Shown here piece after piece: positions 1-5,546 of a stretch of 5,700 nt of DNA (positions are counted from its first letter, which is position 1; each line of letters opens with the position of its first letter). Origin of the DNA: Methanobacteriota archaeon (GTDB lineage Archaea > Thermoplasmatota > Poseidoniia > Poseidoniales > Poseidoniaceae); contig JABGWN010000282.1 in the NCBI GenBank assembly GCA_018645535.1, forward strand, positions 1-5,700, written 5' to 3'. The notes below the pieces were generated by a model. The model had not been told where the DNA came from, made no database searches, and saw only the letters and a list, made by a program, of their open reading frames with translations. The position numbers were made by a program, and so were the translations under genes.

Positions 1-1005
1 GTCTCAATTGCAGCAACATGGGATGGAAGAGATGGGCCAGATGGCCCAGATGGCCCAGATGAGCCTGTAGATATATCCGATATTATGGCTTGTGACGAAG
101 ACTTGAAAGAAATGATGAGTGATAGTGATATCAACGGTGATGGACTCATTAGTTCATCAGAATTCAAATATATTGATGACTTTGATGGAAGGACAATTGA
201 ATTTTCTGAAGTAAATCAGAATGGAGATTCTTATTTGGAATTTAATGAAATTGTAGCTTTTGCATGTAACTGTCAAAACGAATTATCCTTCTTTGAACTC
301 CAGATTGACGGAAGCATCTTGATTTCAAATTTTGATGAAATCAAATTCAAGAACGATTATTCATCTAAGAAGTTAAACTTCAACGAAGATGAGTATATCG
401 ATTCATTTGAATTGACTGAATACGCTCTTGTCTGTGTTACAACCTACAACCCAATGGATTCAGATGGCGACGGTGTCCTTGATCCTGATGACCAGTTCCC
501 GAACGATCCAGATGAACAATCCGATGCGGACGGTGACGGGGTTGGAGATAACGCTGACTTTGCCCCGAGTGTATCCAATGACGTAGTCTACAGCGCAGGA
601 GCAGTCATGTTGCTTGTCCTGTTCGGAGTATTTGTTCTGATCATTCGTGGCAGTTCAAGAGGACCAGAGGATTTGCAACAAGAGCAGTGGAACAAAACCG
701 ACGCATTTGCGGAACGAATGATGGCCATGGGTGGAGGAGAATCAATGTTAGAAGCTCCTAATCTCGGTCCAGTAAGCGATACGATGGCTCCTGTAACTGG
801 TGAAGAATTGAAAGCGTTTGAAGCCCCCAGTGAAATAGAAGGTTATGATTTTGGTAACGAATCCTCCATTGCAACCGAATCACAACCCCCTGCAAGTTTG
901 ATGGGGATGATGGACAGTCAAGGTCGTGAACATATCGAATACCCTGCGAAAAGTGCAAGGTATTGGCACCGTAACACTCCAGACTCGCCTTGGATAAAGG
1001 ACTAA
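1..1005 (+). CDS. EF-hand/TSP3 calcium-repeat membrane-anchored surface protein (5' partial)
   Basis: Probable extracellular calcium-binding protein with one membrane anchor; exact role unknown. The frame is open from base 1 with no stop, so the ATG at 85 is an internal Met. The real start and any signal peptide lie to the left. Numbering from the first visible codon (334 residues): a DGP tandem repeat at 11-20; EF-hand-like loops at 43-54 (DINGDGLISSSE, canonical), 72-83 (NQNGDSYLEFNE), a degenerate one near 99-110, and 126-137 (NFNEDEYIDSFE); two TSP3-type Asp-rich loops at 153-164 and 175-186; a hydrophobic segment at about 195-215 followed by Arg; then a roughly 120-residue tail that should be cytoplasmic. 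Cysteines at 31, 89, 91 and 145 could form disulfides. There is no PGF-type C-terminal sorting signal. The EF-hand part is far more AT-rich than the rest. The gene ends tail to tail with the archaeosortase, overlapping by 4 bases. Domain calls are firm; function is inferred. Confidence 0.85.
   Translation, partial: VSIAATWDGRDGPDGPDGPDEPVDISDIMACDEDLKEMMSDSDINGDGLISSSEFKYIDDFDGRTIEFSEVNQNGDSYLEFNEIVAFACNCQNELSFFELQIDGSILISNFDEIKFKNDYSSKKLNFNEDEYIDSFELTEYALVCVTTYNPMDSDGDGVLDPDDQFPNDPDEQSDADGDGVGDNADFAPSVSNDVVYSAGAVMLLVLFGVFVLIIRGSSRGPEDLQQEQWNKTDAFAERMMAMGGGESMLEAPNLGPVSDTMAPVTGEELKAFEAPSEIEGYDFGNESSIATESQPPASLMGMMDSQGREHIEYPAKSARYWHRNTPDSPWIKD
31..57 (+). repeat. 9-bp tandem repeat encoding Asp-Gly-Pro
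   Basis: Three consecutive 9-base units of the form GATGGNCCA (one third-position difference, GGG versus GGC) encode DGP three times, followed by another Asp and then EPVD. This is in frame with the calcium-repeat protein and would be a flexible acidic linker just before the EF-hand-like region. Short in-frame units like this commonly vary in copy number between strains by slippage; that is family knowledge, not seen here. Confidence 0.8.
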
Positions 1006-1925
1006 ATGAGCTGCTTCTGACGTTTCCGTAAACCTACAGATTCCAGCAAGCGTAGTATATGCCTGTGTAATTCCGGTAGCAGTTCAAACATAGCAATGGC
1101 CATAATGAACATCGCAAAGAGGGATACGACTCTAGAAGCATAAGAGTGACCAAACTCAAACATGCTCATGCCGAGATATTCCCACCCCTCATAGGAGATA
1201 TGCATCCAAACCAATCCTGCATTCCTGAAGAGGTTCAAAATGTGGATGATTGGGATCGTGAAGAGAAGAGCACGAATACGTCGTTTACGATCGATATCAA
1301 GAACAGAGATTGCTCCAATGAAGACGATCATCGATTGAAGGGCAGTACAAGCAAGAACAAAATTGATTCCAATCATACCCCCATCAGCCATGATAAGTTC
1401 TGTTTGATACGGATGTTCAGCAAAGGAATCTGTCATGAACCACTTATTACCATCCCATTCAGACCAGAGAAAAGTCCCAGATTCGGTATTGACATATGTC
1501 TCTCCAAGTTGTATGTCCGCAGTTCCAGTAAACGATAGGAAGAGTGCTACTTGGGAAGCTACAAACCAAATTGCCAGCACACTGAACCAAGGAACAGAAG
1601 CAATCAGAAGGTAAGGGCCACCTGCATAAGCAATACAACCTCTGGCCCAATTTAGAGCATCACGGTCTCTTTTTGTTAGCGAACGTGACTCGGCAATAAC
1701 CAATCCCACACCAAGTGGAAGAGCTAACGCCGTCATTATGGTTAAAACAATATCACCAATTTCAAAGTAATATCCTGACTCATTGAAAAAATATAGAGCG
1801 ACGAGCATCCATCCGGTTTGAGCGGTCCTGCTGACACCGCCTGAATGCCGCTTGTGCCAGGAGTAACCTAGCAAAATCATACCCAAAGCACCACAAATAG
1901 TGGCATACTCCTTGGGTATCAGCAT
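1002..1925 (-). CDS. artA: Archaeosortase A-like membrane transpeptidase (exosortase family)
   Basis: Multi-pass membrane enzyme of the archaeosortase/exosortase family. In haloarchaea, ArtA cleaves the PGF-CTERM signal of surface proteins such as the S-layer glycoprotein and transfers them to a lipid anchor. At 307 residues it has the usual family length, with about eight hydrophobic segments. The active-site Cys is C193 in ACTALQSM, the first Arg is R234 in NLFRNAGL, and a second is R265 in YASRVVSL, inside or just before the last helix. The Cys-to-first-Arg spacing of 41 matches what I recall for Haloferax ArtA (C173, R214). The C-terminal FELLPEL also fits the ArtA subgroup. A soluble loop of about 45 residues (134-180) precedes the catalytic helix. 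The start is ATG; an in-frame TAG lies about 20 bases upstream and there is no clear ribosome binding site. It is divergent from the phosphatase gene across 78 bases. Its substrates are not visible here. The family call is strong; the ArtA subtype is likely. Confidence 0.85.
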   Translation of the reverse strand: MLIPKEYATICGALGMILLGYSWHKRHSGGVSRTAQTGWMLVALYFFNESGYYFEIGDIVLTIMTALALPLGVGLVIAESRSLTKRDRDALNWARGCIAYAGGPYLLIASVPWFSVLAIWFVASQVALFLSFTGTADIQLGETYVNTESGTFLWSEWDGNKWFMTDSFAEHPYQTELIMADGGMIGINFVLACTALQSMIVFIGAISVLDIDRKRRIRALLFTIPIIHILNLFRNAGLVWMHISYEGWEYLGMSMFEFGHSYASRVVSLFAMFIMAIAMFELLPELHRHILRLLESVGLRKRQKQLI

Positions 1926-2003
1926 AGATGGTCCTAGAGTAACCTAGATAGAAACATTTGCTCTTAGTCGCTCCACTAAATCCAACAACCCCCATCACTT
2001 GGG

Positions 2004-2624
2004 ATGACCATGAAGGGACCTGTCATCGACGGAGAAGGATGGGCAGATGGCCCTATTGCTTTCCTCGACCGCGATGGCGTACTCAATTATGGACGTGAAG
2101 GATACGTCAACAACACATCACAAATGAATATCATTCCAGGTGCTGGCCACGCTATTGCCCAGTTACGAGAATCTGGCTTTACTATTTGTGTCGTAACCAA
2201 TCAATCCCCAATTATGCGTGGTTTATGGGATGTTGATCAATTACACACAATCCATGGAGAATTACGTAAACAATTGCTGGATGAGAATCAAGATGCACTA
2301 ATCGATATCATTCTTACATGTCCACACAGGAATAGAGATCGTTGTGGTTGCAGAAAGCCATGGCCAGGTATGCTTCGAACAGGCCACCAACTCTTGAGGA
2401 ATCAGCGTGTACTTCATTCTCAAATTGATTGGGCAGGCGTCAAACCTGAACCTTGGAACGAGTTGGACACAATGGTTGGAGATCGAAAATCCGACATGGG
2501 AGCAGGCTGGGCAGTAGGTGCACGTACGTTTGAAGTGTCATCACAACATGGTTTGCCTCAAGTGATTGGCCGTGTACTCGACACATTGGATTCTGGCGAT
2601 GAATACGATCCTATGAGGTGGTAA
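2004..2624 (+). CDS. HAD-IIIA phosphatase, GmhB/HisB-N type
   Basis: Small-molecule phosphatase of the HAD superfamily, class IIIA (COG0241: heptose-1,7-bisphosphate 7-phosphatase and histidinol-phosphate phosphatase). Of 206 residues, motif I is FLDRDG with nucleophile D22 and acid/base D24; motif II is VVTNQS (T65); the family's zinc loop is CPH-x5-CGC at C106, H108, C114 and C116, followed by RKP; motif IV is GDRKSD with D160 and D164. All catalytic residues are present, so it should be active and Mg-dependent. The zinc loop separates GmhB/HisB-N from other HADs but does not settle the substrate. Heptose bisphosphate would fit a surface-sugar role, and histidinol phosphate is the main alternative. 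The start is ATG at 2004, with a second in-frame ATG at 2010 possible; neither has a clear ribosome binding site, which would suit a leaderless transcript. It is followed one base later by tiaS. Confidence 0.85.
   Translation: MTMKGPVIDGEGWADGPIAFLDRDGVLNYGREGYVNNTSQMNIIPGAGHAIAQLRESGFTICVVTNQSPIMRGLWDVDQLHTIHGELRKQLLDENQDALIDIILTCPHRNRDRCGCRKPWPGMLRTGHQLLRNQRVLHSQIDWAGVKPEPWNELDTMVGDRKSDMGAGWAVGARTFEVSSQHGLPQVIGRVLDTLDSGDEYDPMRW
2615..2620 (+). promoter_or_regulatory. Shine-Dalgarno site of tiaS
   Basis: GAGGTG lies inside the last codons of the phosphatase gene, five bases before the tiaS ATG. It is a good match to the 3' end of archaeal 16S rRNA. It fixes the tiaS start and suggests that tiaS is translated from a shared transcript. 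Most other genes in the window lack such a site. Confidence 0.65.
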
Positions 2625-2625
2625 G

Positions 2626-3807
2626 ATGGGATGGCTAGGACTCGATGATACTGATTCACTCAAAGGTGGTTGCACTACGGAAGTGTTGTTCCAACTGTTG
2701 GAAGATTTACCAGATACTGTGACATTTAGAAACCCTAGACTTGTGAGGCTATGGCCATTTGCAAAACAACGGACAAGAGGAAACGCCGCTGTTGCTGTTG
2801 AATTAATTACAGAAAATGAAACGGAACTGCTTACTCATCTCGACCTGTGGTGGGAGGAACATATTGTATCTCTCAAAGGTGAGGTTGGAACAAGCGACCA
2901 CAGCGAACGTACGCAATATCCTGCGGATCCCGGCATGATATGGTCTAGTGAATTAATTGTTAACGAAGCGTTTTACAAATCCGCAGTTTCTTCGCATATT
3001 GAACTCCAGGATTTACCAGAAGTAACAAGGTACTGGGGAGGGAATGGAAGAATTGGTGCAACAGCTGCAGTTCTATGGCCAGCGAATCAGTGTACCTATG
3101 AAGCCATTGCTTGGAGAGATAATGAAGCAGAAGGAAGACGTCAATTGGATGATGAAGCATTGACAGAAGTGGAGGACTTAAAGGATACTTTTCTATGTAG
3201 AAATCCGAAACTCGGCACTAGCCTTCTCGCACCAAGAGGAAACTCTCCCGTCCTTTTTGGAATTCGATCGTGGACAAAAGAAGGGGCCCAACAGGCACTC
3301 GAGATTCTTGAACAAGGGAAGGATACGGAACCCACAAAAGGTTCACTTGTATTTGAAACGAATCAAGCAACAGGTGATCATTTAAAACGACCCATTGAAG
3401 CTGTTGTTCGTTCAAAATCTATTTTGAAAAAAGGTCATGTTGTCCTTGAAACCTCAGAAGGAACTTGGATTGCTTTTAGGCAAAGTGGGCATATTGCTCT
3501 ACTCTCACAATGGGTCATAAAAGGTGATATGTTAATTGGAAATGGACTAAGGGATGAAGAGAATGTTCTTCATCTTGAATTACTCAAAGTTAAGAAGTCA
3601 GTTAGTGAACAGAAAAGACCACTCTGCATTCGGTGTAATAAGTCCATGAAATCTATGGGCAAAAATCAGGGTCTTCGTTGCAAAAAATGTAACCTAACAT
3701 CTGATCGAGGCTGGGTTGAGGTTAAACGAATCCCACCATTCAAAGACTGGGTACAACCTCCTGCGTCTTCGAGAAGACATCTCTCAAAACCGCTTGAAGA
3801 GAAGTAA
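2626..3807 (+). CDS. tiaS: tRNA(Ile2) 2-agmatinylcytidine synthetase TiaS
   Basis: ATP-dependent enzyme that joins agmatine to C34 of the CAU anticodon of tRNA-Ile2, making agmatidine so that AUA is read as isoleucine. It is the archaeal counterpart of bacterial TilS. Of 393 residues (Archaeoglobus TiaS is slightly longer), the N-terminus carries GLDDTDS at 5-11 and GGCTT at 14-18; this CTT contains the threonine reported to be phosphorylated in the Archaeoglobus enzyme. Then come TRGNAAVAVEL (50-60), the conserved GGNGRIGATAAV block (138-149) leading to TYEAIAWR (157-164), and TNQATGDHL (245-253). An OB-fold region spans roughly 258-322, and a C-terminal zinc ribbon has C334, C337, C352 and C355. 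All expected domains are present, so it should be functional. It sits one base after the phosphatase gene and has a good Shine-Dalgarno site, so the two are probably co-transcribed. The call is secure. Confidence 0.96.
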   Translation: MGWLGLDDTDSLKGGCTTEVLFQLLEDLPDTVTFRNPRLVRLWPFAKQRTRGNAAVAVELITENETELLTHLDLWWEEHIVSLKGEVGTSDHSERTQYPADPGMIWSSELIVNEAFYKSAVSSHIELQDLPEVTRYWGGNGRIGATAAVLWPANQCTYEAIAWRDNEAEGRRQLDDEALTEVEDLKDTFLCRNPKLGTSLLAPRGNSPVLFGIRSWTKEGAQQALEILEQGKDTEPTKGSLVFETNQATGDHLKRPIEAVVRSKSILKKGHVVLETSEGTWIAFRQSGHIALLSQWVIKGDMLIGNGLRDEENVLHLELLKVKKSVSEQKRPLCIRCNKSMKSMGKNQGLRCKKCNLTSDRGWVEVKRIPPFKDWVQPPASSRRHLSKPLEEK

Positions 3808-3818
3808 TATCCATCAAA

Positions 3819-3828
3819 ACAATATTTA
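3819..3828 (+). promoter_or_regulatory. Possible BRE/TATA promoter element
   Basis: AATATTTA preceded by ATCAAAAC lies in the 37-base gap after tiaS. It is 17-24 bases before the ATG at 3845 and 23-30 bases before the ATG at 3851. The second distance is typical for an archaeal TATA box of a leaderless transcript. AT-richness alone could explain the match, so this is tentative. Confidence 0.3.
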
Positions 3829-3844
3829 CTGAGAAGACATAAGA

Positions 3845-4102
3845 ATGTTCATGGCAGACAACCTGACCACGAACGTGACTACTTTCATCCTCATTCTGAT
3901 GTTTATCGGAATGATTGTTTTTGTGGCAATACGGGCCAAGCAGAATAGAGAGAATATGATTGAAACTCATGCTCCTAAAGTGGCTGGTGAGGACGAGTTG
4001 GAAGGAGGGGCACGAAACCCTCAACGATTCGATGAACCTGATGAAGAAGCACTCGAAGAAATGGCAGAACTACTGGGTGAAGACTCAGAAGATGAAGCCT
4101 GA
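3845..4102 (+). CDS. Small single-pass membrane protein with acidic tail
   Basis: I do not recognise a family. The protein has 85 residues: a short N-terminus, one hydrophobic helix at about 12-29, then an Arg/Lys-rich stop (RAKQNR, 30-35) that should place the rest in the cytoplasm. The last 23 residues carry 13 Asp or Glu, with a spaced EEALEEMAELLGED pattern that could be helical. There is no cleavable signal peptide or catalytic motif. The ATG at 3845 has a second ATG two codons later (3851), which fits the AT-rich element upstream better if the mRNA is leaderless. The last 18 bases overlap the 3' end of the RecA-like gene on the other strand. An acidic cytoplasmic tail suggests a protein-protein or membrane-recruitment role, but that is inference. 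The opposite-strand frame here is a less protein-like alternative. Confidence 0.7.
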   Translation: MFMADNLTTNVTTFILILMFIGMIVFVAIRAKQNRENMIETHAPKVAGEDELEGGARNPQRFDEPDEEALEEMAELLGEDSEDEA

Positions 4103-4672
4103 TTCTTCTATTTTCCCGCTAAGTTCCTTTCCGTCATAGAAAAGAATTTTTGATTTATTTTCTGTTTCTTTCAGTGTCCATATATCAAATCCGCCATCCC
4201 GTAGAATTACTTCACCACGTGGTTTTACTTCTGTATCGTTAGTACTCACATCAGTCCCTGCCTTCGAGATGAGCAAGAGCGTGGTGGACTCACTAATTCG
4301 TTTATTCAGATCGATCACAGCCTTCGTGTTTCGAGAAGGGATACGTCCTGTTGCTTCACACCAGTCATCCAGAACGATCAAGCCTACGCTCGGTAAATTC
4401 TGTTCTGCTTCAACAATTGCATCGACACAACGTTCCATATTGCCAATCAAATTCATTGCATGGAAACGGCTGGCCTCCACGATATTAAGGGATGAAAACA
4501 GCTGGGAAAATCGTGTTGCGTTAGGCATGTGTGGAGAAGCCCAGAGGACTCGCCCACCTCCTTGTATTTCATCGACAGCACAATGCAATCCAAGGGTTGT
4601 TCCGCCACAACCCCCGTCTACTGAGAGATGGATTCTTTTTCCAGGAAGATCAAGCACCCAACGTTCGGTCAT
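4085..4672 (-). CDS. RecA/RadB-like core ATPase-fold protein with degenerate Walker A
   Basis: Probably a member of the RecA/RadA/KaiC superfamily, cut down to the core domain (195 residues, close to archaeal RadB). The P-loop region at 18-27 reads VDGGCGGTTL and continues GLHCAV; aligned without gaps to GxxGxGKTTLALH, the Walker A lysine is glycine (G24) while both Thr remain. After a turn comes GGGRVLWASPHMPNATRF (38-55), like the RecA second strand and following loop. Walker B is LIVLDDW at 98-104 (D102, D103). LLLISKA (132-138) fits the next core strand. There is no N-terminal HhH domain as in RadA. It may therefore bind nucleotide weakly or act as a structural paralogue; RadB-like recombination mediator or KaiC-like regulator are both possible. 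The start is ATG at 4672, with no ribosome binding site seen. It is divergent from the 4749 gene and overlaps the 3845 gene tail to tail by 18 bases. The fold is likely; the function is unknown. Confidence 0.7.
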   Translation of the reverse strand: MTERWVLDLPGKRIHLSVDGGCGGTTLGLHCAVDEIQGGGRVLWASPHMPNATRFSQLFSSLNIVEASRFHAMNLIGNMERCVDAIVEAEQNLPSVGLIVLDDWCEATGRIPSRNTKAVIDLNKRISESTTLLLISKAGTDVSTNDTEVKPRGEVILRDGGFDIWTLKETENKSKILFYDGKELSGKIEESGFIF

Positions 4673-4748
4673 AACATTCCGAACCAGTTCACAGATTTGA
4701 CATTAACATCAGCGCAATGCTCATGACCTTCCATACAACCCCACAATC

Positions 4749-4967
4749 ATGAGCGGAGAAGTTCGAGAAGGAGAGCGTATTCCAAGAAGAGAACCTCCTC
4801 CGTATGAAGAAGCGAAGGGATTTGCCGCCGCAGTAGCCCGTGATGGCTTTATGGCTACAGCAATTAAAGACACAAATCAATACGGTCCAGTAGGAATGAT
4901 GATCTTGCTTTTCATCATTGCGACCATTACTGGATTTGTCATCAAGATGCTTGGATTGTTCATTTGA
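4749..4967 (+). CDS. Small protein with C-terminal membrane anchor
   Basis: No family recognised. The protein has 72 residues. The N-terminal half is soluble and charged, with an Arg/Glu/Pro-rich start (RIPRREPPPYEE, 10-21), followed by a stretch that could be an amphipathic helix (AKGFAAAVARDGFMATAIK, 22-40). From G46 onward it is strongly hydrophobic to the end, with a single Lys (K66), giving one transmembrane helix at about 46-65 and a short hydrophobic tail. The soluble part should face the cytoplasm, as in tail-anchored proteins or small translocase subunits. It is much smaller than most enzymes and has no catalytic motif. The plus frame is preferred to the 100-residue frame on the other strand because it has a coherent soluble-plus-anchor design. 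The 76-base gap before it is shared with the divergent RecA-like gene. Confidence 0.65.
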   Translation: MSGEVREGERIPRREPPPYEEAKGFAAAVARDGFMATAIKDTNQYGPVGMMILLFIIATITGFVIKMLGLFI

Positions 4968-5006
4968 ACTGAAGAAATATCTTTCACTCAAAAGTCTGCA
5001 ATAATC

Positions 5007-5022
5007 TGTCCACTATAGGACA
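5007..5022. promoter_or_regulatory. Dyad around a TATA-like core upstream of the four-helix gene
   Basis: TGTCC and GGACA form a perfect 5-bp inverted repeat separated by ACTATA, and the inner CTATAG is itself palindromic. The centre lies about 41 bases before the ATG at 5056. Such symmetry over a TATA-like core would suit a repressor operator or a promoter, but a 5-bp arm is short enough to occur by chance. Confidence 0.3.
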
Positions 5023-5055
5023 AAATACAAACCCTTGACTTCTTCTGTTCAAGAT

Positions 5056-5484
5056 ATGAGCGAGGGTTCTGTCAATGTTGAGAGTAGAACCTCTTCTCAA
5101 GATAAACGCTGGACTATCATGGCTGCATTATTAGGTACAAATACTGCGGTAATGCTCTTCCAAGGTATTGAACAGGAAGCGAATCCAACACAAATGCGAG
5201 AAGTAGCTTTAGCGATTATTGCAGGGACTCTTCCTTTCCAAGGTATCTATTTTCTAATCTATACGTTTCTCCTTGAGAACAAAGGCACATTAAGTGAAAA
5301 AATGGTGAAGAAACTCGGTTTCGCTTCTGCAATTTGTCAGATTTTTGGATATGTGTCCCTGGTCGGTGTGGCAATGATGTGGTACAACCTTTCGGTCTAT
5401 GTGGGTCTATCATTTTTGATATCGAGTATATTTGCAATGATTCTTATTCGAACGGCAATGATGCCTGATAAATCGGCCCTCTAG
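5056..5484 (+). CDS. Four-helix integral membrane protein of unknown function
   Basis: No family recognised. With the ATG start it has 142 residues: a short hydrophilic Ser-rich N-terminus (about 15 residues) followed by four predicted membrane helices at roughly 20-39, 51-73, 87-110 and 114-136. The loop after helix 2 is charged (ENKGTLSEKMVKK, 74-86), and positive charges there suggest it is cytoplasmic, which would put both termini in the cytoplasm. There is no conserved catalytic or transport motif that I can name. An alternative TTG start at 5035 adds seven residues; ATG is preferred because an AT-rich stretch (AAAATACAA, near 5023-5031) sits 25-33 bases upstream of it. It runs in the same direction as the neighbouring small membrane-protein gene and purB, with an 88-base gap before and a 62-base gap after, so co-transcription is uncertain. 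Confidence 0.75.
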   Translation: MSEGSVNVESRTSSQDKRWTIMAALLGTNTAVMLFQGIEQEANPTQMREVALAIIAGTLPFQGIYFLIYTFLLENKGTLSEKMVKKLGFASAICQIFGYVSLVGVAMMWYNLSVYVGLSFLISSIFAMILIRTAMMPDKSAL

Positions 5485-5502
5485 AGGAACTATTTCCAAA
5501 AA

Positions 5503-5540
5503 CGCTCTCAAGTAAGGTTCATGAAGCCTCTTCTTGAGCG
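5503..5540. other. Inverted repeat in the purB upstream region
   Basis: CTCAAG (5507-5512) pairs with CTTGAG (5533-5538) across a 20-base loop, and the flanking CG pairs extend it past a two-base bulge. It ends six bases before the purB ATG. It could be a hairpin in the purB leader, the end signal of the previous transcript (though no T-run follows), or a protein-binding dyad. The function is not shown by the sequence. Confidence 0.3.
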
Positions 5541-5546
5541 TGTCTT

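Noticed and set aside
1..1005. Calcium-repeat protein as the archaeosortase substrate
   Set aside because: There is no PGF-like tripartite C-terminal signal; its helix is internal and followed by about 120 residues.
1146..1538. Plus-strand open frame of 130 codons
   Set aside because: It lies antisense to the archaeosortase, which has a clear family match; the translation has no domain or coherent composition.
1861..1947. 11-base direct repeat GAGTAACCTAG at 1861 and 1937
   Set aside because: Only two copies, one inside the archaeosortase gene and one upstream, in different frames; too short to separate from chance.
3765..3840. Palindrome GTCTTC-GA-GAAGAC at the end of tiaS and a second GAGAAGACAT 60 bases later
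   Set aside because: The palindrome is inside coding sequence with a two-base centre and no T-run, and the 10-base repeat is likely chance in a region rich in GAAGA.
3740..4024. Minus-strand open frame of 94 codons opposite the acidic-tail protein
   Set aside because: It overlaps the end of tiaS and the more protein-like plus-strand gene and shows no recognisable features.
4269..4700. Plus-strand open frame of 143 codons
   Set aside because: It is antisense to the RecA-like gene; the minus frame has P-loop-like and Walker B features, while this one is a Ser/Arg/Pro-rich shadow.
4689..4991. Minus-strand open frame of 100 codons opposite the small anchored protein
   Set aside because: Longer than the plus-strand gene, but Cys/Ser/Phe-rich without organised domains; the plus frame gives a sensible charged domain plus membrane helix. 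Some doubt remains.
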